This document shows, piece by piece, positions 1-9,214 of a stretch of DNA of 64,000 bases. Each line of letters begins with the position of its first letter. Position 1 is the first letter of the stretch. The position numbers were made by a program, and so were the translations under genes. The DNA comes from Manganitrophus sp963718695 (lineage in GTDB: Bacteria; Nitrospirota; Nitrospiria; SBBL01; Manganitrophaceae): contig OY970371.1 of the NCBI GenBank assembly GCA_963718695.1, positions 2,604,001-2,668,000 on the forward strand, written 5' to 3'. Below the pieces are notes generated by a model, which worked only from the letters and a program-made list of their open reading frames with translations, was not told where the DNA came from and ran no database searches.

Positions 1-501
1 GAGGCCGCCCAGGCGCCTGCGAAAAAGGCGGAAAAAATCGAGGAGAAAGAGCCCGGGACCACGGTTCCCTCCTTAGGCAATGATCATATCCAAGCAATTG
101 AAAGTCCCCATCCTCCCTACAACAGCAAGCCGCCGACGTCGGGTCCCCATGTCCCCTTCGTCGCCCGCTGGGGCGTCTACAACCGGCAGATCCCCAACGA
201 ACTGCAGGTCCACAACCTCGAAGACGGCGGCGTCATGATCCAATACGACTGCAAAAACTGCACGGAGATGATTCAGAAGCTCGAGAACCTCGCCAAAGAA
301 TACTTCAAGATGGCCCAGATGAGTCCGCAGAACGGCCGCTTCGGACATCTCATCGTCGCCCCCTACGCCGGTCTCGACACGCCGATTGCACTGACGGCCT
401 GGGGAAAGATCGACAAGTTAAATGAATTCGACGAGGCCAGAATTCGACGCTTTATAGAGGCATACGTCGGAATTGACCACCATCCGCGCCACACAGAATA
501 A
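1..501 (+). CDS. DUF3105 domain protein, 5' partial
   Basis: The reading frame is open from base 1 to the TAA at 499-501, so the start lies before the window. The N-terminal visible part is Ala/Lys/Glu-rich (a linker after a likely membrane anchor). A conserved core follows with the words YNSKPPTSGPH, WGVYNRQIPNELQVHNLEDGG and VMIQYDC, the signature of DUF3105. Function is unknown; relatives are usually membrane-anchored. Its 3' end overlaps the start of lnt by 29 bases, implying translational coupling. Family assignment is good; role is not inferable. Confidence 0.8.
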   Translation, partial: EAAQAPAKKAEKIEEKEPGTTVPSLGNDHIQAIESPHPPYNSKPPTSGPHVPFVARWGVYNRQIPNELQVHNLEDGGVMIQYDCKNCTEMIQKLENLAKEYFKMAQMSPQNGRFGHLIVAPYAGLDTPIALTAWGKIDKLNEFDEARIRRFIEAYVGIDHHPRHTE

Positions 502-2089
502 ACGCCCCGCTGCTCCTTCGATCCGATCGAATCCAGCGCTTGTGAAGCGGCGATCCCTTCCCTTTGCGCTGGCCTTCTTATCAGGCCTGCTCCTCGCACT
601 CAGCTTCCCTCGCTGGGAGCTTTTTCCCCTTGCGTGGGTCGCCTTCATCCCGCTCTTCTTCGCCCTCCGGGATGAGACTCCGGCCCGATCCTTTCTGATC
701 GGGTGGGTTGCCGGACTGGTTTATTTTTCCGGTACGCTCTCTTGGGTCACGATCAGCATGACCCAATACGGCAAGATCCCCCAGCCGATCAGTTATTTTC
801 TGATGCTTTTGTTGGTCGCCTATTGCGCGGTCTACCTCGGCCTTTTTGCCGCCGGCGTTCGCTCTCTATTCGAGAGGAAACTCCGATGGGGATTTCTTTT
901 CATCCCCGCCCTCTGGGTCGCGCTGGAGTATGCCCGTGGACATCTTCTCTCCGGCTTTCCATGGGCCGCCGTTGCCTATTCACAATACCGCTTTCTTCCG
1001 CTGATTCAAATCGCCGATCTCGCCAGCATCTACGGTATCGGATTTCTGATCGTGCTGGTCAATATCGGTCTCTTTGAAATGATCCGCCGGGGATGGATCG
1101 AACATCAAATCGCATGGCGCGAGCTGATCCTGGCGGGAGGGCTCTTCCTCCTCAGCCTGGGATACGGATTCTATCGTTTGGATCAGCCGATGGGGGAAGA
1201 GAAAAGCCTGACGGTCGCCGTGGTCCAAGGGAATATCGCCCAAGATCAAAAATGGGATGCGCGCCTCCGCACGGAGACCCTTCAAAAATACAAGGCTCTC
1301 TCCCTGGCCTCGCTTCAGGGCGGAGGCTCCCGTCCCGAACTCATGGTCTGGCCGGAGTCGGCGGCCCCTTTTTTCTTTCAGACCGAAACCGCCCTTCGAA
1401 ACGAGTTGCTCGACCTCGCCCACGAAGGGAGATTCTATCTCCTCTTCGGAAGCCCCGCGTTCGAGCCGGCGGCCTCCGGACAGATGGCGCTCTTGAACAG
1501 CGCCTTTCTTCTCTCGCCGGCCGCCGACGTGGTTGGGCGTTATGACAAGATACATCTGGTTCCCTTCGGCGAATATGTTCCCCTCTCCTCTTTTCTTTTC
1601 TTTGTCAATAAAATGGTCGAAGGGATCGGAGAGTTTATTCCCGGCCGCGAGGCCACCGTCATGAAAGCGGCCGGGACACCTGTCGGTACCGTCATCTGTT
1701 TTGAAGTGATCTTCCCCGAGGTGGTCCGCCGGTTCGCTCAAAACGGCGCGTCGGTGATGACCACCATTACGAACGACGCCTGGTTCGGCGATTCCGCCGC
1801 TCCTTATCAGCATTTCTCGATGGTGGTCTTCCGGTCGATCGAAAACCGGGTCCCCTTCGCCCGCGCGGCGAATACCGGCATCTCCGGTTTCATCGACGCA
1901 CACGGGCGAATTTTAAAGCAGACTCCGCTTTTCACCGAGGCGGCGCTGACGGAGCCGCTTCACCCCGGCATTCGACGGACCCTCTACACCGCGGTCGGAG
2001 ATGTTTTCGCGATCGGTTGTGTTATAATCGCCCTGGGATTTGTTTTGTTTATCTTCAGAAAAAAGAGGAGAAAAACCGATGCTGATTGA
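473..2089 (+). CDS. lnt: Apolipoprotein N-acyltransferase
   Basis: Catalyses the last step of lipoprotein maturation: transfer of an acyl chain from phospholipid to the N-terminal cysteine of diacylated apolipoproteins in the inner membrane. The 538-aa product begins with about 240 residues of hydrophobic segments and ends with a nitrilase-like domain. The expected triad is visible: Glu295 (VWPESAAPF), Lys359 (RYDKIHLVPFGEY) and Cys409 (GTVICFEVIFPE). A last membrane helix closes the protein. The proposed start is TTG at 473, inside the DUF3105 gene; a slightly later start cannot be excluded. The stop overlaps prfB by 11 bases. The family implies an outer membrane with triacylated lipoproteins. 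Confidence 0.95.
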   Translation: MTTIRATQNKRPAAPSIRSNPALVKRRSLPFALAFLSGLLLALSFPRWELFPLAWVAFIPLFFALRDETPARSFLIGWVAGLVYFSGTLSWVTISMTQYGKIPQPISYFLMLLLVAYCAVYLGLFAAGVRSLFERKLRWGFLFIPALWVALEYARGHLLSGFPWAAVAYSQYRFLPLIQIADLASIYGIGFLIVLVNIGLFEMIRRGWIEHQIAWRELILAGGLFLLSLGYGFYRLDQPMGEEKSLTVAVVQGNIAQDQKWDARLRTETLQKYKALSLASLQGGGSRPELMVWPESAAPFFFQTETALRNELLDLAHEGRFYLLFGSPAFEPAASGQMALLNSAFLLSPAADVVGRYDKIHLVPFGEYVPLSSFLFFVNKMVEGIGEFIPGREATVMKAAGTPVGTVICFEVIFPEVVRRFAQNGASVMTTITNDAWFGDSAAPYQHFSMVVFRSIENRVPFARAANTGISGFIDAHGRILKQTPLFTEAALTEPLHPGIRRTLYTAVGDVFAIGCVIIALGFVLFIFRKKRRKTDAD

Positions 2090-3195
2090 TTTACGACAGA
2101 ACCTCGAATTGATCCGGAAGGAGCTCGAACAACTCCGGAGCCATCTTTGACCTCGCCAGCCATCAAGAACAGATCGAGAAGCTCACTTCCGAATCGAGCC
2201 ATCCCGATTTCTGGAAAGACCCTGCCACCGCCCAGAACAAACTGACCGTCAAAACACGCTTTGAAAAAGAGCTCAAGCGGTGGAACGAAATCGAGAGCCG
2301 GTTCGAAGAAACCTCCGTGATGCTGCAACTCTCCGAGGAAGAGGCGGACGCCTCTCTTGAAAAAGAGATTGAGGCGAACCTCCAGCAATTGAAGTCGGAA
2401 ATCGATCAGCTCACGATCGAAACCCTTCTCTCGGGCGAGAAAGATTTCAACAATGCCATCGTGACGATCCACCCGGGAGCCGGCGGGACCGAGTCTCAAG
2501 ACTGGGCCCAGATGCTCACGCGGATGTACATCCGCTGGGCCGAGCGGAAGGGATATCGGGTCGAGACGCTGGACCTGCAGCCGGGGGATGAAGCGGGAAT
2601 CAAAAGTGTCACCTTCTCGGCAAAGGGACCTTACGCCTACGGCTATCTAAAATCGGAAAGCGGCGTTCACCGTCTCGTTCGGATTTCGCCGTTCGATGCC
2701 AACAAGCGAAGACATACTTCCTTCGCGTCGGTCTTCATCTCTCCTGAAATCGAAGATGATCCCAACGTGGTGATCAACGAGAAAGACCTTCGGATCGATA
2801 CCTACCGCGCCAGCAGCGCCGGAGGACAACATGTCAACAAAACTTCCTCGGCGGTTCGGATCACCCATTTGCCGACCAATATCGTCGTCCAGTGCCAGAA
2901 CGAACGCTCCCAACTGCAGAATAAAGCGGTGGCGATGACGGTCCTGAAGTCTCGACTCTATGAGCTTCAGCAAGAGCAAAAGGCGGCGGAGTTGTCAAAG
3001 TTGACCGGGGCCGGAGAGAAGAAAGAAATCGGATGGGGACATCAAATCCGGTCGTATGTCTTTCAGCCTTACCAGATGGTGAAAGACCATCGGACCAGTC
3101 TTGAGAGAGGAAATGTGACGGCGGTGATGGACGGCGAAATCGATCCGTTTATTGAGGAATATCTGAAGCGGCAGAAGAAGCGTTCGGGCTCATGA
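2079..3195 (+). CDS. prfB: Peptide chain release factor 2, programmed +1 frameshift
   Basis: RF2 recognises UGA and UAA and triggers peptide release on the ribosome. Translation starts at ATG 2079, runs 23 codons to CTT (2145-2147) followed by an in-frame TGA (2148-2150), and must slip +1 to continue in the frame ending at 3195. The joined product is 371 aa, close to the usual ~365. The SPF anticodon-like tripeptide (VRISPFDANKRR) and the GGQ hydrolysis motif (ASSAGGQHVNKT) are both present. The natural stop is also TGA, so RF2 decodes both. The start lies inside the end of lnt, and the 3' end overlaps a convergent receiver-domain gene by 47 bases. Confidence 0.97.
2133..2151 (+). promoter_or_regulatory. 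prfB: prfB +1 frameshift (recoding) site
   Basis: The sequence CGGAGCCATCTTTGAC has a Shine-Dalgarno-like GGAG a few bases before the slippery CTT, followed by the weak stop context TGA-C. This matches the classical RF2 autoregulatory site (AGGGGGTATCTTTGAC in E. coli). Low RF2 lets the ribosome slip to +1 and make more RF2. Confidence 0.93.
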
Positions 3196-3553
3196 AAAAA
3201 CGATCGAGAAGGTTCTTGACCTCCTTAATGGTGAACGGCTTTTGAATAAAAAGATTGCCGGTCTCCTTCAGGAATGAAAGCGTCTCCGGGTTGGCAACGT
3301 CTCCGGTAATAAAAATAATCCGCTTGGCCAGATCGGGGAAGCGCTCCTGAATCTTCAAATAAAGTTCCTTCCCATCCATCAGCGGCATTTTCATATCGAG
3401 GAAAACGGCGTCGTACTTCCGATCCTTTAGTTTCCCCGCCGCCTCTCGGCTGTCCAATGCCTGATCCGCCTCATATCCAATTTTGGTAAGAAGGTGGGTG
3501 AGCAGGTCCAGAAGGAGCTGCTCATCGTCAATGATCAGGATTCTGTTGGCCAT
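3149..3553 (-). CDS. Stand-alone response regulator receiver protein
   Basis: A 134-aa CheY-like protein consisting of one REC domain. The acidic pair is Asp9/Asp10, the phospho-acceptor Asp53 (AVFLDMKMP), the switch Thr83 and the conserved Lys105 (IQKPF). There is no output domain. The gene immediately upstream on the same strand, 41 bases away, encodes only a LuxR-type DNA-binding domain, so the two may be the separated halves of one NarL-type regulator. Its 3' end runs 47 bases into prfB on the opposite strand. The cognate kinase is unknown; the kinase at 4875-7544 is the nearest candidate. Confidence 0.9.
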   Translation of the reverse strand: MANRILIIDDEQLLLDLLTHLLTKIGYEADQALDSREAAGKLKDRKYDAVFLDMKMPLMDGKELYLKIQERFPDLAKRIIFITGDVANPETLSFLKETGNLFIQKPFTIKEVKNLLDRFFMSPNASSAASDIPQ

Positions 3554-3594
3554 GAGCCCTTTCGATGGAATCCGTGCCGGTGCGATCGGCCCCT

Positions 3595-3816
3595 CTAAGC
3601 CTCTTGATCGATTTTAACCAACCCTTTTTGAATGGCGTACCGAATCAACTCAGCCAGATTTCGAAGCGCGAGTTTATTCATGATATTGGCCCGATGAGTC
3701 TCGACCGTCTTAACACTAATCCCTAATTTTTCCGCGACTTCCCTATTTTTAAAGCCGTCTGCGACAAGGCGCACAATTTCGGTTTCACGCTTCGTTAACG
3801 ATCTCTTCTCCGGCAT
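3595..3816 (-). CDS. Stand-alone LuxR/GerE-type HTH regulator
   Basis: A 73-aa protein made almost entirely of a LuxR-type helix-turn-helix domain (SLTKRETEIVRLVADG, then VKTVETHRANIMNKL). It closely resembles the C-terminal domain of the regulator at 4213-4878, including the shared tail LIRYAIQKG. No receiver or ligand domain is attached. It precedes the REC-only gene, and a GAGGAAGAG ribosome site lies before the ATG. It probably binds DNA and may be controlled by non-covalent pairing with the REC protein (inference). Confidence 0.88.
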   Translation of the reverse strand: MPEKRSLTKRETEIVRLVADGFKNREVAEKLGISVKTVETHRANIMNKLALRNLAELIRYAIQKGLVKIDQEA

Positions 3817-4212
3817 TTCTCTTCCTCGTTATGAGTTCAACATGAATCAGTTATTATCCAATGGGGAGGGAACAATCATGCTTAAAAAGGGGATTAAAAA
3901 AGGTGAGGAAAACAACCGATGAAACATCCGTCCGCGGCTTCGTCTTTCCATCATCAAACCAGTTTTCCAGGAAAACCGGACAACGGTTCTATACCTTCCT
4001 GCCAATCCAACCTCTTTCGGGATCGACCTTGCGACTCCCCCGTTGATTCCTAGACAAAGCCAGATGTTTGATCCGGATAAGGGATATTCCATCTGAGGGT
4101 AAAAACGCTAACATTTATAACTTATTACGAATCATTTGTAAATCAGGGGAGTCCCTGACTTAATGGGAAATAGGAGGGGGAGGCGGGAATCACCTAGGGT
4201 TCGCCGGCGTTC
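3817..4212. other. Intergenic region, 396 bp
   Basis: No convincing gene. It should hold the promoter of the HTH/REC pair on the minus strand (a GATAAT-like box lies near 3860, but no strong -35 is evident). A small hairpin, TCAGGG/CCCTGA at 4143-4158, lies after the end of the neighbouring regulator and is at best a weak terminator. Confidence 0.4.
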
Positions 4213-4878
4213 CTACGAGTGGGCGACTTCGACCCAGCCTTTCTGGATCGCATAACGGATCAACCCCGCTGCGTTGTGGATATTCAATTTTTGCATGATG
4301 TGGGATCGGTGGGTTTCAATGGTTTTGGAGCTGAGAGAGAGGCGGGTGGCAATGCTTTTACTGGTATGCCCCTCCGCGATTAATTGCAGCACTTCTCGTT
4401 CACGGATCGTGAGCGACTGAGACCGTGTCGTGCCGGAGCGCCTCGGTCCGCCGCCGATGTAATCTTCAATAATCGACTTTGAAACCGGAGGGCTGAGATA
4501 GGATTCACCTCGATCGACGGCGTGGATGGCCGCGACCAGCTCCTCGATCGGGGAGCCCTTTAGCAAATAACCCGAGGCGCCCGATTGAAGAATCTTAAAA
4601 ATATATTCTTTCTCTCCATGCATGGTGAGAATCAAGATCTTTATTTCAGGAAGTCGCTTTTTGATCTGACGGGTCGCCTCCAAACCATTGAGGCCGGGCA
4701 TGCTGATGTCCATAATGATCAGATCGGGAAGGAGCTGTCCGGCGAGTTCGACGGTTTGATCCCCGTCTTGCGACTCTCCGAGGACCTGGAGCTCCGGATA
4801 GGTTTCAAGAAGCTTTCTCATCCCCTGTCGGACGATGGTATGATCGTCGGCGATCATGATCTTGATTTTTTTTATCAT
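4213..4878 (-). CDS. NarL/FixJ-family response regulator
   Basis: A 221-aa two-domain regulator. The receiver domain has Asp11/Asp12, phospho-acceptor Asp57 (LIIMDISMPGLNG), Thr85 and Lys107. The C-terminal LuxR-type HTH begins at SLTIREREVLQLIAEG. The start ATG overlaps the stop of the upstream kinase gene (ATGA, 4875-4878), so the two are translationally coupled and almost certainly a cognate pair. Phosphorylation is expected to cause dimerisation and DNA binding; the target genes are not evident. Confidence 0.94.
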   Translation of the reverse strand: MIKKIKIMIADDHTIVRQGMRKLLETYPELQVLGESQDGDQTVELAGQLLPDLIIMDISMPGLNGLEATRQIKKRLPEIKILILTMHGEKEYIFKILQSGASGYLLKGSPIEELVAAIHAVDRGESYLSPPVSKSIIEDYIGGGPRRSGTTRSQSLTIREREVLQLIAEGHTSKSIATRLSLSSKTIETHRSHIMQKLNIHNAAGLIRYAIQKGWVEVAHS

Positions 4879-7544
4879 GACCCTCTTTTTACGATCGGAA
4901 CTTTAATTGAAATTCTCGTTCCTTGTCCCAAATCGGAGTCGATGAAAAAAGTCCCTCCCGCCAATTCAACCCGCTCTTTCATTCCTAAAATACCGAGGCC
5001 CCGCCGGATCATCGGCGGAGAAGAGAAGTAGCGCTTCACCTCAAAGCCTTTTCCATCGTCGGTGATGTAGAGGTGGATATGGACATCCTTTTTTTCCAGG
5101 GAGAGGACGACCGACTCCGCCTGGGCATGTTTTGCGACGTTGGTCAGGGCCTCTTGAATCACCCGATAGAGGAGGATCTCAATTTTTGCAGAGAGCCGTT
5201 TCTGAAGGCCGGTCGTCTGGAGGTGTACGGCGGTTCGGGTGCGCTTTGAATACTCCTCGATATACCAGCGGAGCGTCGGCACCAGGCCGAGTTCGTCGAG
5301 AATCGCCGGGCGCAGATCGTAAGAGAGCCGCCGGAGCTCTTCCATGATCTTCCCGACCTGGGATTTGACCTCATCGATTTTTTCCCGGACCGCTTTCTCG
5401 GAAGGGGCCAGCTCTTTTTCCACCCACTCGAGATTCATCTTGATCCCGGTCAGCGCTTGTCCCGCTTCATCATGCAGCTCCTGGGCGATCCGCCGCCGCT
5501 CCTCTTCCTGAATGTTGACGATCGCGGAAGAGAGGGTCTGCAGGCGCTCCATATGCTTGGTCACCGCCTGATAAAGGGTGGCGTTTTCGATGGCGATCGA
5601 GACCTGATTGGCCAGCGTGACGATCTTCTGGATCTCTTCCGGAGTGAACTGCCGGAAATAGCGGGTTTCATCGAGAAGAAGCACTCCGATCACCCGCTCT
5701 TTAATAATGAGCGGAACCGCTAAGAGGGATCTCGACTTAAAGAGATCGATCCATTTCTTGCTGACCCGCGGATCCTGCGGGGCGTTTTCAATGACAATGG
5801 AATGCTGCTCCCGGGCCGTGAGGGAAAGGAGCGTATTCTCATTCATTTTGATTTCCACTTTCCGAATGGCATCCCCCCGCTGATCCGACGCGGCCACGCC
5901 GTAAAGGAGGTTGCGTTTATCATCGACGGAAAAGATGTAGCAGTTGCTCGCCCCGATCATCCGGGTCAGGCTGTTGGCGACTGAAGAAAGGAGTTGATCG
6001 AGATGAAGGCTTTTCGTGATCGACTGGCTAACCTCATTCATGATCGTCAGATCTTCGACCCGCTGCCGAGCACGGTCAAACAATTTCATGTTGTCGATGG
6101 CAAAGCCGATCTCTCTTCCGACAAAACCGAGAACAGACAGATCTCTTTCGGTAAAGAGCCGACTCCGGCTGAATAAGGAGAGGGTTCCCCAAGTCTGTCC
6201 CGAAGCGTGGATCGGCACCCCCATATAGGAGAGAAGGCCTTCTTCTCCGACGAATCTCTTTTTTAAGGAACCCTTCCCGTCCTCGGCGACGACAAGGGTG
6301 GGCGATTTCTTCTCTATGATTTTTCCGACGACATTTTCACCGACCTTCGCCCCCTGTTTTTCGAGCCGCTGTGCTTTTTCGGGGGAAAGGCCTTTTTGGG
6401 CGACCAGAAGGAATCGTTGTTTCTTGTCGTCGAACCGGAGAAGATACCCCCCGTCGATATTCATCAGCGAGAGGGTTTTTTCCAATGCGGTCAGGAATAC
6501 GTCTCCCTCTTGGAAAGAGCGGCTCAGGCTGGAGAAAAGCGCCTCCAACAGATTTAATTCTATTTTTTTATCGGAGAGATCTTTCTCCAGCACCTCGATA
6601 TTTGTTGCGTCCTGCGCTGTCATCGTTACGCCGGCCATCTTCGTCCCCTCTTTGAGATAAGGAGAGAGCTCGACATTCAGAACCCGCCTTGACTCTCCGT
6701 GTCTTAAGACTTCCATATGAAAGGGGGGAAGGTTCCTTTGGCCGGACTTGAGGGCCTCCACCTGTCCGGAGAAGGCGGTCAGTCCCGCCTGCGTTAATAG
6801 CTGAGAGAACGGCGTTTTATGTATTTGCTCTTTTTCATAACCCAGGAACCGAGCAAATTCGGAATTGATTGAAACAATCCGTCCATGTAAATCCAAGCCG
6901 GCCGTAAATCGAGGCTCCTCCGGAGCAGCCGTGGCGGGAGAGGCGGGGGTTCCCTGTTGGATCATGAAGGGGGAAATAAGCTTTGTAATCATTAAAAAGA
7001 GCGCTCGATCAGTGGGTGTCATTGCATGAGGTTTCGCATAACCGATCGAAAACGATCCGAGGACCTTCCCTTCCGACTGAAGGGTGGCCCCGGCAAAGCT
7101 CTGAATGTTCATCCCACGGATGATCTGACCGACGAAGAGGGGATCTTTTGAGACTTCATCAGAGAAAAGATTAGGCCCTTGCTGGAGAACAATGGTCGGA
7201 AGAGACTGCCAGGCGCGGGGGATAAAACCGTTCTTCCCGAAGTCCTTCGGCATCCCGCGGTATGAAAGAAGGACCCAGTCCGGCGCCTTTTCCTCCCGGC
7301 TAAACAGGAGAAGAACATCGGATCCCATGACTTTGAAGACCTGGTCGAGGAGTAAATTCAAGAATTTTGGAGGGTCGCGAACCAATTCGGCATGGTCCGC
7401 CATGACTTGCAGGATAGGTTCTAATTTTTCAAAAGGAGAAGATGCTGCACGATTCTCGCTGGGGAAAGGTTCATACTCAGCCGATTTACTGAAGGAGCTA
7501 CCGCTTTCTTCCTCCATCGGGACAGGTACCTGTTCTTCGTACAT
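4875..7544 (-). CDS. Multi-GAF/PAS sensor histidine kinase, HisKA_3 type
   Basis: An 889-aa cytoplasmic kinase without membrane helices. Order of domains: GAF (about 45-195), PAS (about 212-320, VSINSEFARFLGYEKEQ), two further GAF domains (about 332-490 and 497-655), a NarX/DegS-type dimerisation and phospho-acceptor domain (RRRIAQELHDEAGQAL), and HATPase_c (ALTNVAKHAQAE, DDGKGF, GLGILGMKERVELAGG). It is the coupled partner of the NarL-type regulator immediately downstream. The three GAF modules suggest sensing of a diffusible ligand or redox state; no haem- or Fe-S-binding cysteines stand out. Confidence 0.93.
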   Translation of the reverse strand: MYEEQVPVPMEEESGSSFSKSAEYEPFPSENRAASSPFEKLEPILQVMADHAELVRDPPKFLNLLLDQVFKVMGSDVLLLFSREEKAPDWVLLSYRGMPKDFGKNGFIPRAWQSLPTIVLQQGPNLFSDEVSKDPLFVGQIIRGMNIQSFAGATLQSEGKVLGSFSIGYAKPHAMTPTDRALFLMITKLISPFMIQQGTPASPATAAPEEPRFTAGLDLHGRIVSINSEFARFLGYEKEQIHKTPFSQLLTQAGLTAFSGQVEALKSGQRNLPPFHMEVLRHGESRRVLNVELSPYLKEGTKMAGVTMTAQDATNIEVLEKDLSDKKIELNLLEALFSSLSRSFQEGDVFLTALEKTLSLMNIDGGYLLRFDDKKQRFLLVAQKGLSPEKAQRLEKQGAKVGENVVGKIIEKKSPTLVVAEDGKGSLKKRFVGEEGLLSYMGVPIHASGQTWGTLSLFSRSRLFTERDLSVLGFVGREIGFAIDNMKLFDRARQRVEDLTIMNEVSQSITKSLHLDQLLSSVANSLTRMIGASNCYIFSVDDKRNLLYGVAASDQRGDAIRKVEIKMNENTLLSLTAREQHSIVIENAPQDPRVSKKWIDLFKSRSLLAVPLIIKERVIGVLLLDETRYFRQFTPEEIQKIVTLANQVSIAIENATLYQAVTKHMERLQTLSSAIVNIQEEERRRIAQELHDEAGQALTGIKMNLEWVEKELAPSEKAVREKIDEVKSQVGKIMEELRRLSYDLRPAILDELGLVPTLRWYIEEYSKRTRTAVHLQTTGLQKRLSAKIEILLYRVIQEALTNVAKHAQAESVVLSLEKKDVHIHLYITDDGKGFEVKRYFSSPPMIRRGLGILGMKERVELAGGTFFIDSDLGQGTRISIKVPIVKRGS

Positions 7545-7710
7545 CCTTAATCCTTACCCGCTCACACCCTTGATCCTTCAAAATCGTATGGTACTTGCCT
7601 TCGCGATAGTAAGGGGGTGGAACTTCCTTTCTTGGCCAGTTCATGAGTGAGGGTGTCTGTCACAGCTGAGTTCATCCAGAGGGACTGGATGCGGAACATA
7701 ATCGGCGGTG

Positions 7711-7739
7711 AATGTATCATAGATCCCTCTGAATGTCAA
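7711..7739 (-). promoter_or_regulatory. Sigma-70-like promoter of the kinase gene
   Basis: Reading on the minus strand: TTGACA (7739-7734), 17 bp, TACATT (7716-7711). It would leave a leader of about 160 nt before the kinase start at 7544. The rest of the 7545-7883 gap holds nothing recognisable. Confidence 0.6.
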
Positions 7740-7883
7740 AGAGATTTTGAGGATCTCCTTACCAGGAAGAAGGGATCATCTCGTCTGGAAAACCACCCCT
7801 CTCGGACGGCTCGGCACCGGGGCCGATGACGAAGAGATTATGCAGCAAGCCTTCCGATGGCTGCCGCGTTTTAAAACACAAAT

Positions 7884-8963
7884 TTAGGCGACCTCCCTCT
7901 CTTCTTCATAAAGGAGGGGGCGCTCCCGCACCCTCAGCCATTGCTCTTTGGGAATATTCGTAAAGACACGGACAATCTCGGGATCGAATTGGATTCCCGA
8001 CGAGCGTATAATTTCCGCCCGGGCCGCCTCAAAAGGAAGCGCCTTTCGGTAAGGGCGATCGGAGGTCATTGCATCGAGGGCATCGACGATCGCAAAGACG
8101 CGCGCGCCCAACGGGATCTCCTCTCCCTTCAACCCCCTCGGATACCCGGACCCGTCAAAACGCTCTTGATGGCTGTAGACGATCTCGGAGGCCTCTCTCA
8201 AAAAGTCGATCCTGGAGAGGAGTCGCTTTCCTAATTCGGCGTGGGTCATCATAATTTCCATCTCCTGCTTGGTCAACTTTCCAGGCCGGAGGAGAATATC
8301 GTCGGGAATGCCGATCTTGCCGATATCATGTAGATAGACCCCTCGCTCCAAGACTTCCAACTCTTCATCACTCATGCCGAGGGTTCGTCCTAAGAGGAGA
8401 GCATAATGCGTTACCCGTCTGGAGTGAGCATGAGTACCGATGTCGCGCGTATCGAGTGCGGAGCCGAGCGCTTCGAGCGTGGCGCGATAACTCGCCTGAA
8501 TCTTCTTTAACGCATTATTCAACTCACGCGTCCGCTCCTCAACCTTTTTTTCAAGGTGAAGCTGGTACTCTCTGTTCTCGATAATCAATCTTCGACGTTG
8601 AAGCGCCTTCTCAACACTCAGGATCACCTCATCCAAGTTGAAAGGTTTGATGAGATAATTGTCGGCCCCCAGCCGCATTGCCTCAATGGCTGTTTCCGCC
8701 GCATGGACGGCGGTGACCATGATGAACGACAAGTCGGCATCGATGGATTTGGCCTCTTTCAGCAAATCGATCCCTGACATGCCGGGCATGAGGATATCCG
8801 ACAAAACAAGCGCGAAAGGCCTCTTTTTTATTAAAGAGAGCGCCTCTTCTCCGCCGGGCGCACGGTGACATTCATACGCTTCATTGGAGAGGACTTCAAA
8901 GAGGATATCGCGAATATTCTCTTCATCATCTACAATTAAGATGCTTCCTTTTTTTTCCATCAT
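7884..8963 (-). CDS. Response regulator with HD-GYP phosphodiesterase domain (RpfG-like)
   Basis: A 359-aa protein. The N-terminal receiver domain has Asp12/Asp13, phospho-acceptor Asp56, Thr84 and Lys106. A coiled-coil linker (about 125-160) leads to a full HD-GYP domain with His212-Asp213 (LHDIGKIGIPD) and the GYP loop HQERFDGSGYP (265-275). Such proteins hydrolyse cyclic di-GMP (or cGAMP) under control of phosphorylation. The metal-binding and GYP residues are intact, so catalysis is expected. It stands alone, with its own promoter; the partner kinase is not adjacent. Confidence 0.94.
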   Translation of the reverse strand: MMEKKGSILIVDDEENIRDILFEVLSNEAYECHRAPGGEEALSLIKKRPFALVLSDILMPGMSGIDLLKEAKSIDADLSFIMVTAVHAAETAIEAMRLGADNYLIKPFNLDEVILSVEKALQRRRLIIENREYQLHLEKKVEERTRELNNALKKIQASYRATLEALGSALDTRDIGTHAHSRRVTHYALLLGRTLGMSDEELEVLERGVYLHDIGKIGIPDDILLRPGKLTKQEMEIMMTHAELGKRLLSRIDFLREASEIVYSHQERFDGSGYPRGLKGEEIPLGARVFAIVDALDAMTSDRPYRKALPFEAARAEIIRSSGIQFDPEIVRVFTNIPKEQWLRVRERPLLYEEEREVA

Positions 8964-8995
8964 AAAAAGCCCAATTATTCACAAATCTGCTTTGT

Positions 8996-9025
8996 ATTCT
9001 AGAATAAAAAAGCCAACGCTGTCAA
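8996..9025 (-). promoter_or_regulatory. Sigma-70-like promoter of the HD-GYP gene
   Basis: Minus strand TTGACA (9025-9020), 18 bp, TAGAAT (9001-8996). It lies about 33 bases before the ATG at 8963. Confidence 0.7.
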
Positions 9026-9178
9026 CGACGGTTGAAGGCGTGATCCTCACTCTAGATGCGATTCAACATTTCTTCGATGATGGTTAAAGAGACCGGACGG
9101 TAAAAAGGCTCCTACCCCCGATGAATATGCATTAAGCTGAATGGTCGCGCTTGGGCTTTCACCTTAAAGAATAGAATT

Positions 9179-9211
9179 CAAAAAAAAAGAGGGAGCTTTC
9201 GCTCCCTCTTT
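9179..9211 (-). terminator. Rho-independent terminator after cytochrome c gene
   Basis: An 11-bp perfect stem (AAAGAGGGAGC / GCTCCCTCTTT, 9186-9211) with a TTTC loop sits right after the stop codon of the cytochrome gene. It is followed in the direction of transcription by a run of T (A-run 9179-9188 on the plus strand). Confidence 0.9.
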
Positions 9212-9214
9212 GGG

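Noticed and set aside
980..1903. 307-codon open frame opposite lnt
   Set aside because: Antisense shadow; Arg/Gly/Asp-rich translation without domain motifs.
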